From Staphylococcus sp. (lineage in GTDB: Bacteria; Bacteroidota; Bacteroidia; Bacteroidales; Muribaculaceae), in the NCBI GenBank assembly GCA_023665865.1, contig JAMPDC010000001.1, forward strand, positions 1,720,223 to 1,784,222: 64,000 nt of DNA, in the 5' to 3' direction. Of the stretch, positions 42,958 to 50,885 are shown piece after piece. Positions within the stretch are counted from its first letter, which is position 1, and each line of letters starts with the position of its first letter. Made by a program: the position numbers and the translations under genes. The notes beneath the pieces were generated by a model. It made no database searches and had not been told where the DNA came from. It saw nothing but the letters and a program-made list of their open reading frames with translations.

Positions 42958-44589
42958 ATGAACAACCGTCTGAAGAAAACATCCGTGTGGATGCCGCTTG
43001 TCATAGCCATATCGCTGGTAGCCGGCATGTGGATGGGCAACCTGTTTTTCAATGATTCGGCCAAGTGGAGCTCACGGACCAAACTCGACACGATGCTCGA
43101 CATCATCGAACGTTCATACGTTGACGACATCGACCCCGACAGCCTGCTCGAAGCGTCGTTTGCTGGCATCCTGTCTCATCTCGACCCCCATTCGGTCTAC
43201 ATCCCTGCTGCCGATCTCCAGAATGTCAACGAGGAGCTCGGAGGCTCCTTCTCAGGCATAGGGATTTCCTTTAACCTTCTCAACGACAGCATCAACGTGC
43301 TCGAAGTCATCTCCGGAGGCCCCTCTGAGAAGGCCGGGCTGCTCCCGGGCGACCGCATCGTCGCCATTAACGATACGGTGGTTGCCGGGCAGGGCTGGAG
43401 TGATGTCAAGGTCAAAAGCTCGCTCCGCGGCGAGAAGGGAAGCGTGGTGAAACTGACAGTCCACCGCCACACTTCGGCCAAGCCTCTCGACTTTGACGTG
43501 GTGCGCGGCGATATACCGATGACTTCGATCGACGCTGCCTATATCATAGCTCCTAAAGTCGGCTATCTGAAGCTTAGCAAGTTCAGCGCCAACACCTACA
43601 GCGAATTCCTGACCTCAATGATGGACCTCGTGTCGGACGGAGCCGAGAAATTTATCCTTGACCTCCGCGGCAACGGAGGCGGATTCATGGAGCCATCGGT
43701 GCTCATCGCCAACGAGTTTCTGCCGGCAGGCGCACCTATCGTCAGCATGCGCGGCAAGGTGGCCGACTCTCGCCCGACCGTCAGCGACGGATCCGGAGCA
43801 TTCCTCGGCAACGAGCTCATCATCCTCATCGACGAAATCTCGGCAAGTTCAAGCGAGATTCTGGCCGGTGCCATCCAGGACAATGACCGTGGTCTCGTCA
43901 TCGGACGCCGCTCGTTTGGCAAAGGACTCGTGCAGAATCAGATGGAGCTCCCCGACAGCAGCGCCATGCGCCTGACCATAGCCCGCTACTACACCCCCTC
44001 GGGCCGCTGTATTCAGAAGACCTATGCTCCGGGCACCGATTATGACCGCGATATCCTCAACCGCTATGAGCACGGTGAGTTCTACAGTGCCGACTCCATC
44101 AAGTTGGACAAGTCGCTGGCGTTTGAGACCGTGCACGGTCGCACCGTCTACGGCGGAGGTGGCATCATGCCTGATATATTTGTGCCCAACGACACCATCG
44201 GCATAACGTCATATTATCTCAACGTCCTCAATGCCGGTCTGATCCAGAAATATACCTTTGACTACACCGACCGCAACCGTCAGCGTCTGGAGAGCGCGAA
44301 AACGATTGATGCCTTGCTCAAACTTCTCCCCGACGACGACACTCTGCTGCTCGACTTCGTCAGCTACGCCAAGAAAAATGGTGTGGCTCCGCGCAACTAT
44401 TACATAAACATTTCCCGCGATCTGATTGTTAACCAACTGAAAGCCATGATTGCGCGCAATGCACTCGGCGTCCAGGGCTACTATGAGGTCTACAACGAGG
44501 TGGACCCCACGGTGATCGAAGGTCTTGATGCGTTTGAGCGCGGGCAGTCGGCTTTCCCGATAACAAACACGACAAACGAAAGGGAATAG
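42958..44589 (+). CDS. S41 C-terminal processing peptidase (CtpA-like)
   Basis: A 543-residue protein with an N-terminal membrane anchor or signal (residues about 12-33), a CTP N-terminal region, a PDZ domain (about 93-180: GIGISFNLLNDSINVLEV; KAGLLPGDRIVAIND) and the S41 core. The catalytic Ser is in the SASSSEI block at 295-301 and the Lys is K322 in RRSFGKGLVQ. It cleaves proteins near their C-terminus in the periplasm. A C-terminal extension of about 120 residues follows the core. The cyclo-ligase gene begins 5 bp downstream, implying one transcript. Confidence 0.93.
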   Translation: MNNRLKKTSVWMPLVIAISLVAGMWMGNLFFNDSAKWSSRTKLDTMLDIIERSYVDDIDPDSLLEASFAGILSHLDPHSVYIPAADLQNVNEELGGSFSGIGISFNLLNDSINVLEVISGGPSEKAGLLPGDRIVAINDTVVAGQGWSDVKVKSSLRGEKGSVVKLTVHRHTSAKPLDFDVVRGDIPMTSIDAAYIIAPKVGYLKLSKFSANTYSEFLTSMMDLVSDGAEKFILDLRGNGGGFMEPSVLIANEFLPAGAPIVSMRGKVADSRPTVSDGSGAFLGNELIILIDEISASSSEILAGAIQDNDRGLVIGRRSFGKGLVQNQMELPDSSAMRLTIARYYTPSGRCIQKTYAPGTDYDRDILNRYEHGEFYSADSIKLDKSLAFETVHGRTVYGGGGIMPDIFVPNDTIGITSYYLNVLNAGLIQKYTFDYTDRNRQRLESAKTIDALLKLLPDDDTLLLDFVSYAKKNGVAPRNYYINISRDLIVNQLKAMIARNALGVQGYYEVYNEVDPTVIEGLDAFERGQSAFPITNTTNERE

Positions 44590-44594
44590 ACCTG

Positions 44595-45152
44595 ATGAAA
44601 AAAGATGATATTAGGCGCAGTGTGAAGGCCCGCAAGACTCTCCTCAGCGAAGAGGAGAAGATGATGGCCGCCGAGAGAGTGTTCAATCTTCTGGAGCAGA
44701 CGGCAGATTTCATGCTCTCTGACAGGATATTGATGTATCATTCACTTCCCGATGAGCTGTCGACCCGCGCCTTCATCAGAAAATGGGCAGGGAAGAAGCA
44801 CTTCTATCTTCCGCGAGTCAACGGTGTCAACCTTGAGATTCTGCCCTACGATGAATCGCGTCTCGCGCTCGGTTCGTTTCACATCGAGGAGCCGACCGGA
44901 ACCGACACGTCGGCGGTCAGCGACATGGAGATGATCCTTGTCCCTGCTGTGGCCTACGACCGCTATGGCAACCGCGTAGGGCGTGGTAAAGGTTACTATG
45001 ACCGTCTTCTCGCCGGAAGCCGTGCGCGCAAGGTCGGCGTGGCCTATGATTTCCAGCTTGTCGACGAGATAGAAGCGGACCCACACGATGTCCGTGTCGA
45101 TGTTGTCATCACCGAAAACCACCACATCGTCATCCGTAAGTATAAAGGATAA
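44595..45152 (+). CDS. 5-formyltetrahydrofolate cyclo-ligase
   Basis: 185 residues with the family motif NRVGRGKGYYDRLL near residue 126, ILVPAVAYDRYG near 114, and the basic N-terminal substrate region (KKDDIRRSVKARKTLL). It converts 5-formyl-THF to 5,10-methenyl-THF using ATP. It sits 5 bp after the S41 protease. A perfect hairpin overlaps the region where it meets the convergent kinase gene. Confidence 0.92.
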   Translation: MKKDDIRRSVKARKTLLSEEEKMMAAERVFNLLEQTADFMLSDRILMYHSLPDELSTRAFIRKWAGKKHFYLPRVNGVNLEILPYDESRLALGSFHIEEPTGTDTSAVSDMEMILVPAVAYDRYGNRVGRGKGYYDRLLAGSRARKVGVAYDFQLVDEIEADPHDVRVDVVITENHHIVIRKYKG

Positions 45153-45195
45153 CCCCGCCGGGTCTCACCACCCCGACGCATAGCCACCACCACTG

Positions 45196-45233
45196 CAGCG
45201 CCTGTGTCCGATCAATGATTGACACAGGCGCTG
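45196..45233. terminator. Hairpin at the convergent cyclo-ligase/kinase junction
   Basis: CAGCGCCTGTGTC (45196-45208) and GACACAGGCGCTG (45221-45233) form a perfect 13-bp stem with a 12-nt loop; the right arm is inside the last codons of the kinase gene. No U-run on either side. Confidence 0.6.
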
Positions 45234-46069
45234 TGGTAGTCTATGAGGGTTGTCATGGGTGATTTTTCGATGTGGCCGACCGTGAGGCCGCAGCGGGCGG
45301 CGCCCCTGCGGAGCTGGGATGAGAAGTGGAGGGCGATGGAGCCGGTGAAGTTGATGGGGAGCGTCGGGGCATTGTCGTAGGCGAGTATGTTGAAGCGGAA
45401 AAATCGCTCAAACTCGTCGGTGACAAAGCTATCGATCTCCGGAAGGTCGATGTGGCGCGAGAGGAAGGGGGCGAAGGAGGCAAGATAGGCGTTGGGACGC
45501 TCGCGGCGGTAGACGCGCTCGATGATGTCGGCAGCCGTCAGATCAGGGTATGCTTCGCTGAATAGAGTGCGGATGTTTGCAGGGAATTGTCCTTTGAAAA
45601 GCATGCCGAGGAAACGGCGTCCGAGCACCGCTCCGCTTCCTTCGTCGCCGAGGATGAAGCCGAGAGGCGAGACTGAGGCTATGATGCGCTCCCCGTCATA
45701 GAGACAGGAGTTGGAACCGGTGCCGAGGATGCAGGCTATGCCAGGCCGGGTCCCGCAGAGGGCACGTGCCGATGCCAGCATGTCGCTCTCGACATGGCAG
45801 ATGGCTGTGGGGAAAACTTCCGCAAGCTCCGCCGCCACTTTCGGGCAACGTTCGCCGGCGCATCCCGCTCCATAGTAGTGGATTTCGGCTATGCGTGAGG
45901 CTTCCGCCACGAGTCGGGCGCCCTCCTCTCGGAGCAGGCGGGTGAGAGTGCCCGGAGCACAGACGGCTGCGTTGTGGCCGGAGGTTTCGAGGTGGAGGGC
46001 CGGGTGGCGTTGGTCGTCGAGGAGCACCCAGTCAATTTTGGTGCTCCCGGCATCGGCTATGATGATCAT
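45212..46069 (-). CDS. BadF/BadG-type amino-sugar kinase (GlcNAc/MurNAc kinase-like)
   Basis: 285 residues from ATG 46069 (MIIIADAGSTKIDWVLLDD), the phosphate-1 motif of the ASKHA fold. HNAAVCAPG near 34, YYGAGCAG near 67, ACILGTGSNSCLYDG near 115 and GFILGDEGSGAVLGRRFLG near 138 are those of N-acetylglucosamine/N-acetylmuramic acid kinases. The frame reaches 46192 but the extra 41 residues have no family counterpart. It is the final gene of a group with NamZ and AmpG, so it probably phosphorylates sugars released from peptidoglycan; MurNAc-kinase activity is inference. No MurQ etherase gene is in the window. Confidence 0.85.
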   Translation of the reverse strand: MIIIADAGSTKIDWVLLDDQRHPALHLETSGHNAAVCAPGTLTRLLREEGARLVAEASRIAEIHYYGAGCAGERCPKVAAELAEVFPTAICHVESDMLASARALCGTRPGIACILGTGSNSCLYDGERIIASVSPLGFILGDEGSGAVLGRRFLGMLFKGQFPANIRTLFSEAYPDLTAADIIERVYRRERPNAYLASFAPFLSRHIDLPEIDSFVTDEFERFFRFNILAYDNAPTLPINFTGSIALHFSSQLRRGAARCGLTVGHIEKSPMTTLIDYHSACVNH

Positions 46070-46121
46070 TGCGTGTGAATAGTGATTGATTGTGAGATTA
46101 TACGGTGGCTGGTGTGTGTGA

Positions 46122-47453
46122 TCACTCGTAGAGAAGGTATATTTCAGCCCGCGACTTGAATCCCTCGACGTCTTTTGACCAGAAAGGAGCAAGGTCAGCC
46201 ACGCTGTAGCGTTTGGTAAAGAGGGCCCTTACCTGCTTTGACCCGCAGACCTTGTCAAACATGTTGAGTCGGGCCGGTGTGGCTTTTGCAAAGGCTTTGT
46301 GGGAGGGATAGAGTGCGGCGAGTTCCTGCATGATGTAGAACTGCACAAGTGACAGAGGGGCAGTGTCGACATCTGTCACATAGACTTCCACTCCGTTGAG
46401 GTTTTCGCCTTTGGACATGGCGTAGAATGGCTTGTAGTGTATAGGGCGGAAGGCTATACCGGGGATATTCTGTGCCGTCAGGCGGTCGGTGAGCTTCTGG
46501 GCATCGATCCATGTGGCACCTGCGAGTTTGAAGGGGAGAGTGTAGCCCACACCGATCGACACATAGTCCAGCTCACCCATGATACCGGTGGCGGGATAGA
46601 GAAGAGCGGTGGTGGGGTCGGGGATATGGGGTGAGGGGAGTACCCACGGCATACCGGTTTTGGCGAAAGTCATGTCGCGGTGCCAACCCTCCATCGGGAT
46701 TACGGTCAGCTTGGCTTTCAACCCATCGTTGAGGAGCCCTTCGCCGTTGAGATAGCGTGCGAGTTCGCCCGGGGTCAGACCATAGATGTAGGGGATGGGA
46801 TATTGGCTGACGAAGGAGCGGCAGGAGCTTTCGGCGATGTTGCCCTCAACCTTGTTGCCGCCGAGTGGATTGGGGCGGTCGAGAACCATGAATTCCTTGC
46901 CGTTTTCGGCCGCAGCCTCCATGGCCAGTCCCATGGTCGAGATGAAGGTGTAGCTACGGCAACCGATGTCCTGGATGTCGTAGACAAGGACGTCGACATC
47001 CTTCAGCATCTCAGGTGTCGGTTTCTTGGTCCTGCCATGGAGTGAGTAGACGGGGACGCCGGTCTTTGCATCGACTTCATTGGCTACGGATGCTCCGGCC
47101 AGATGGTCGCCTCTGACCCCATGTTCCGGCGCAAAGAGTGTGGTGAGTCTGACGTCGGGGGCCTCGGCGAGGATGTCGATGGTGGAGCGCAGTGAATTGT
47201 CGACACCGGTGGGATTGGTGATGAGGCCCACACGCTTGCCTTTAAGCTCTTCGAAACCGTTGGCCCTGAGCACTTCTATGCCCGGGAGAACGGCGGCAGG
47301 GCTTGTCGCGGCGGTTTCGCTTCTTGAGTCGCGGTTACCGGCATCGGCCGTGTCGGCAGATGTGGAGGAGCCACACGAAACGGCTGCTATCGAGAGAATG
47401 AGCGAGGATATGAATCCGGTCATGATACTACTTGATGTTGTTGGTTTTTTCAT
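46122..47453 (-). CDS. namZ: Exo-beta-N-acetylmuramidase NamZ (DUF1343, GH171) lipoprotein
   Basis: 443 residues from ATG 47453; ATG 47459 is equally possible. Lipobox LSIAAVSC, then a disordered linker and the DUF1343 domain: RVGLITNPTGVDNSLRSTID near 75, TTLFAPEHGVRGD near 100, SLHGRTKKPTPEML near 134, DVLVYDIQDIGCRSYTFIST near 150, DRPNPLGG near 190, and YIYGLTPGELARY near 215. NamZ removes MurNAc from the non-reducing end of peptidoglycan fragments. The pairing with AmpG and an amino-sugar kinase repeats the Tannerella-type wall-salvage arrangement. Confidence 0.9.
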   Translation of the reverse strand: MKKPTTSSSIMTGFISSLILSIAAVSCGSSTSADTADAGNRDSRSETAATSPAAVLPGIEVLRANGFEELKGKRVGLITNPTGVDNSLRSTIDILAEAPDVRLTTLFAPEHGVRGDHLAGASVANEVDAKTGVPVYSLHGRTKKPTPEMLKDVDVLVYDIQDIGCRSYTFISTMGLAMEAAAENGKEFMVLDRPNPLGGNKVEGNIAESSCRSFVSQYPIPYIYGLTPGELARYLNGEGLLNDGLKAKLTVIPMEGWHRDMTFAKTGMPWVLPSPHIPDPTTALLYPATGIMGELDYVSIGVGYTLPFKLAGATWIDAQKLTDRLTAQNIPGIAFRPIHYKPFYAMSKGENLNGVEVYVTDVDTAPLSLVQFYIMQELAALYPSHKAFAKATPARLNMFDKVCGSKQVRALFTKRYSVADLAPFWSKDVEGFKSRAEIYLLYE

Positions 47454-47519
47454 TGTCATAGAGGCTTGAGATGGTGTTATAGAGAGAATAACAAACATCC
47501 GGCGTCACATGGCTGTATT

Positions 47520-48836
47520 CTATTGTCGTTTTTTTAATCCGAAAGCGGGGTCGATCTTGATGAGATAGGTTACGCCGATGGTGGCGACACAGCAGATCAT
47601 CGTCCAGATGAAGAAATAGCGGTAGCCGATGGTCTCCTCGATCCATCCGGCAGCCATGCCGGGGAGCATCATGCCGAGTGCCATGAATCCGGTGCAGATG
47701 CTATAGTGGGCGGTGCGGTGGCGCCCCTCGGAGAAGTAGATGAGATAGAGCATGTAGGCCGTGAAGCCGAATCCGTAGCCAAACTGCTCGATGAAGACGC
47801 AGATGTTGATGGTCAGCAGCGATGGCGCGGCGGCAAAGCTGAGATAGACAAAGGTGAGGCAGGTGAGCGACATGCTCCAGGCCATCGGGCGCAACCAGAA
47901 GCGGAGGCCGCGCCGTGCGGCAAGAATGCCGCCGATGATGCCGCCGAGGGTGAGACCGATGATGCCGACGGTACCGTAGACGATGCCGACCTCTTCGGTC
48001 GAGAGGCCGAGACCGCCGGCCGATGCGGGATCGAGGAGGAAGGGATTGATAAGTTTGACGAGCTGTGCTTCAGGAAGGCGGTAGAGGAGCATGAAGATGA
48101 TGGCTACACCGACCTGCTTCTTGCGGAAAAATTCGGCGAAGACACGGATGAACTCACCCCAGACCTCACGTCTGCTCAGCCGGTGTGCTTCCGAGGGGCG
48201 TTCGACGCGCGGGAGTGCCCACGTGTGGTAGAGGGAGAAGGAGAGAAACATCACCGACAGTATGCCGAAGAGGATGGCCCAGGAGAGTGGAATGTTGCCG
48301 GTCGATGTCTCGAGCGCGCCGGCGATGATGACGAGGACTCCCTGGCCTACCACGTTGGCGATGCGGTAGAAGGTGGAGCGGATGCCGACGTAGAGCGACT
48401 GCTGATGCTCAGTCAGGGCGAGCATATAGAAGCCGTCGGTGGCGATGTCGTTGGTCGCGGAGGTGAAGCCCATGAGCCAGAACACGGCGAGCGTCAGCGA
48501 GAAGAAGAACGATGTCGGGAGTGCGAAGGCGATTCCGGCAAAGGCGAAAGCGATCAACCACTGCATGGCCAGGATCCAGCGCCGTTTGGTGCTGATGATG
48601 TCGACAAAGGGGCTCCAGAAGGGTTTGATGACCCAAGGAAGATAGAGCCAGCCGGTGTAGAAGGCTATGTCAGTGTTGGAGATGCCGAGGCGTTTATACA
48701 TGATGACCGAGATGGTCATGACGGCGACGTAGGGGAGACCCTGGGCGAAATAGAGGGTCGGTATCCAGGCCCAGGGATTGCGTTTCTGTCCGGTGGTTGG
48801 TGCGGTAGAGTTGTTGTGATGGTCAGTGGTTGTCAT
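47520..48836 (-). CDS. ampG: AmpG-like MFS muropeptide permease
   Basis: A 438-residue inner-membrane protein with twelve hydrophobic segments and AmpG features: WIPTLYFAQGLPYVAVMTIS at 24-43, WLYLPWVIKPFWSPFVDIIS near 63 (the KPFWSPFVD loop), GFTSATNDIATDGFYML near 121 and the RLPEAQLVKLINPF segment near 253. AmpG imports anhydro-muropeptides from the periplasm. It is 66 bp upstream of namZ and 11 bp downstream of the SpoIID gene, indicating co-transcription. Confidence 0.9.
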   Translation of the reverse strand: MTTTDHHNNSTAPTTGQKRNPWAWIPTLYFAQGLPYVAVMTISVIMYKRLGISNTDIAFYTGWLYLPWVIKPFWSPFVDIISTKRRWILAMQWLIAFAFAGIAFALPTSFFFSLTLAVFWLMGFTSATNDIATDGFYMLALTEHQQSLYVGIRSTFYRIANVVGQGVLVIIAGALETSTGNIPLSWAILFGILSVMFLSFSLYHTWALPRVERPSEAHRLSRREVWGEFIRVFAEFFRKKQVGVAIIFMLLYRLPEAQLVKLINPFLLDPASAGGLGLSTEEVGIVYGTVGIIGLTLGGIIGGILAARRGLRFWLRPMAWSMSLTCLTFVYLSFAAAPSLLTINICVFIEQFGYGFGFTAYMLYLIYFSEGRHRTAHYSICTGFMALGMMLPGMAAGWIEETIGYRYFFIWTMICCVATIGVTYLIKIDPAFGLKKRQ

Positions 48837-48847
48837 TGCTTTGCTGG

Positions 48848-50173
48848 TCAGTATAGTTTCGAGAGAGAGGAGCCTACGTAGTAGTGGGCGAGGATTTCGC
48901 GGTAGGAGTAGCCGCGCTCACCCATGATGGCGGCTCCTATCTGGCAGAGGCCTACACCGTGCCCCCAGCCTGCACCGTGGAGGATGAAGCGGGTCGGGAT
49001 GCCGTCGCTGTCGGTCTCGGGGACATCGACTGTGAAGGCGGAGCTGTAGAGATGGGTGTCGGAGAGAGTGCGGCGTATCATCAGCTCCTTGCCTATGACG
49101 CGCTCCCCCTTGGTGCCGACGATTTTCAGCTCGCGGATGCGTCCCGACGTGCCACGGGTGAGGGGGATGAGGGCTTTGATGGCGCCGAGATCCTCGCCGA
49201 GGCGCGAGGCTGTGAGGCGTGAGATTTTTTCCTGAGAGATCTCTTCGGTCCATCGGTAGAAGTCGGGCGTCTCGCGGTCATAGCCGTTGAGCACCTGTGA
49301 GAGCACCCGACGGTCGGCAGTGTTGCAGAAGGCTTCAGGTTTACCGAGTATCCAGGCTGCGGCGTTTTCCTCAACCGTGAGGTCGGGATAGTCGAGTTGA
49401 TCGACGGCGTCGCGCCGGGCCTGAAGATAGGGGCGCGGATCGTCGTCCCAACAGGTCTCGAAGAGTTCGAAGACACCTCCGCAGCATTTAGAGAAGCGTG
49501 TGTCGCAGAGCTGTCCGTCAAAGGTCAGCACCTCGCCGCGTGTATCGGCTACAGCTCCGGCTGCAACCGGAGTCGAGACGCGGCTCAGACCCTGGTAGCG
49601 CTGACAATGGTCGTCGGCGCAGACGTCGAAGTTGCGGTGATCCTCGCGGTCCCAATATCTGATCGTTGCCTCTCCCGGATTGAGGGCGCGGAGTTCGCGG
49701 GTGGCGGGGAGCGGCGAGCCGCCGCGCTCCATCATGGATAGCACCCATCCGCGCGAGATCACGGCATGGGCGCGCAGGAGTTCGAGCGAGGAGGTGGAGC
49801 TCATCTCACTCGAGATGACGCTGACGAGATAGTCCTCGACGCTGACGATATTGATGGCTGTGAGCTTGCCACCTTCGACGATCAGACGCAGGGCGCCGCG
49901 GAAACGTTGGTTTTCCTTACGCTCCCAGTGGAAATCGACGCCGATGGTGACTCCCTCAAGTTCGAAACTGTCGCCGAGATAGGAGGTGGGTTCGAATTCG
50001 AGCGAGGTATAGGTGGCACCGTTCCAGCTCAGAGCCATTCCCGACTCGCTGACAGTGGCTGTCTGGTGTCCGCTGACTATTTCTCCCAACGGGAGGGTGT
50101 AGAGTCCGGTGAGGGTAAAGGATAGGGTCGGCGCGCTGACGATGCCTACTTTTACGTGTGGTTCGTTTGTCAT
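48848..50173 (-). CDS. SpoIID/LytB-domain protein
   Basis: 441 residues from ATG 50173 (MTNEPHVKVGIVSAPTLSFT); a TTG at 50182 is not needed. No signal peptide is obvious. The SpoIID core is at about 105-420: NIVSVEDYLVSVISSEMSST near 110 with catalytic-type Glu, LLRAHAVISRGWVLS, CADDHCQRYQGLSRV near 193, TRFSKCCGGVF near 232 and the closing GWGHGVGLCQIGAAIMG near 410. SpoIID-type proteins are lytic transglycosylases on denuded glycan. Its place next to AmpG and NamZ points to peptidoglycan turnover. The 700 bp upstream is non-coding and carries two CGGAA arrays. Confidence 0.88.
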   Translation of the reverse strand: MTNEPHVKVGIVSAPTLSFTLTGLYTLPLGEIVSGHQTATVSESGMALSWNGATYTSLEFEPTSYLGDSFELEGVTIGVDFHWERKENQRFRGALRLIVEGGKLTAINIVSVEDYLVSVISSEMSSTSSLELLRAHAVISRGWVLSMMERGGSPLPATRELRALNPGEATIRYWDREDHRNFDVCADDHCQRYQGLSRVSTPVAAGAVADTRGEVLTFDGQLCDTRFSKCCGGVFELFETCWDDDPRPYLQARRDAVDQLDYPDLTVEENAAAWILGKPEAFCNTADRRVLSQVLNGYDRETPDFYRWTEEISQEKISRLTASRLGEDLGAIKALIPLTRGTSGRIRELKIVGTKGERVIGKELMIRRTLSDTHLYSSAFTVDVPETDSDGIPTRFILHGAGWGHGVGLCQIGAAIMGERGYSYREILAHYYVGSSLSKLY

Positions 50174-50320
50174 ATTCTGCAAGTAGCTTTGTCTGCAAAA
50201 TTACACAAAAATTTGGCTCAATCATCAAAACCTGTGCATGGATGATGAAAAGTGCAGAAGGAGGGTGGAATGATTGATGCCCTATAGCGAAATTTTTCAA
50301 AAATCATGCAAAAAACAGTT

Positions 50321-50491
50321 CGGAAAAATTTCGGAAATTGAAAAATAGTTCGGAAATAGTTCGGGAGTAGTTCGGAAAAAGTTCGGTAATTGTGCGGAAT
50401 TTCAAATTCCGCACAGAAATATTTGCTTTTTAGAAAGGGAGCTAATGGATATGTAAATCTGATGATTACACCTTTCTGATGAAACAAAACA
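50321..50491. repeat. CGGAA-box array A with 25-bp palindrome and tail
   Basis: Boxes with the core CGGAA (or CGGGA/CGGTA) start at 50321, 50332, 50351, 50362, 50373, 50384 and 50395; the last five are exactly 11 bp apart in an AGTTCGGAAAT-like unit. The array ends in a perfect palindrome, arms TGTGCGGAATTT and AAATTCCGCACA around one base (50391-50415). A tail with TTGCTTTTT and ATGAAACAAAACA (50479-50491) follows. No supported gene lies in 50174-50885. Confidence 0.85.
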
Positions 50492-50547
50492 ACCCCCTTC
50501 CTGGGCCTATATGCACCTTTTCGATTTGTCCGATTTGTAAATGAGAG

Positions 50548-50786
50548 CGGAAAAGGAGCGGAAGAGTGCGGAATTAGTGCGGAAAAAGAGCGGAAGAGTG
50601 AGCATCAGAGCGGAAAAAGAGCGGAAAAAGAACGGAAGAGTGCGGAACGTGTGCGGAAAATCGCTGCAATGGCTTGGTGGATAGAGTGATATAAATTCCG
50701 CACAAATTCCGCACAAAAATAATTGCTTTTTTGAAAGATAATCCGTAAGCAAGCGACATGGACTCCTATGGCCATGAAACAAAACA
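50548..50786. repeat. CGGAA-box array B, second related copy
   Basis: CGGAA boxes start at 50548, 50559, 50569, 50580, 50591, 50611, 50622, 50633, 50643 and 50654, with one decayed position near 50601. Ten steps cover 106 bp, 10.6 bp per step. Two direct copies of AAATTCCGCACA (50693, 50704) follow, then TTGCTTTTTT and ATGAAACAAAACA (50774-50786), the same order as in copy A. On the minus strand TATTTTTG at the tail border fits a -7 box reading into the array. Confidence 0.85.
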
Positions 50787-50885
50787 GCACCATGTTTTGT
50801 CAATGTTATAAACGAGACGAAGGGCTTTATCGCACTGTGAAGGTGCGGTAAAGCCCATTGACTTAGTTCGTGTATAGTTTCTTGT

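Noticed and set aside
47706..48881. 391-codon plus-strand frame opposite ampG
   Set aside because: Acidic, low-complexity product with no family features; arises from GC-rich codon use of a clear membrane protein gene on the other strand.
50321..50786. CRISPR array
   Set aside because: Units of 10-11 bp with no unique spacers and no cas genes nearby.
50507..50803. 98-codon minus-strand frame with FRSFSAL repeats over array B
   Set aside because: Repeated residues follow from the CGGAA boxes; the corresponding frame in array A is not kept, because an 11-bp unit difference shifts it. Treated as non-coding, though a short translated product cannot be fully excluded.
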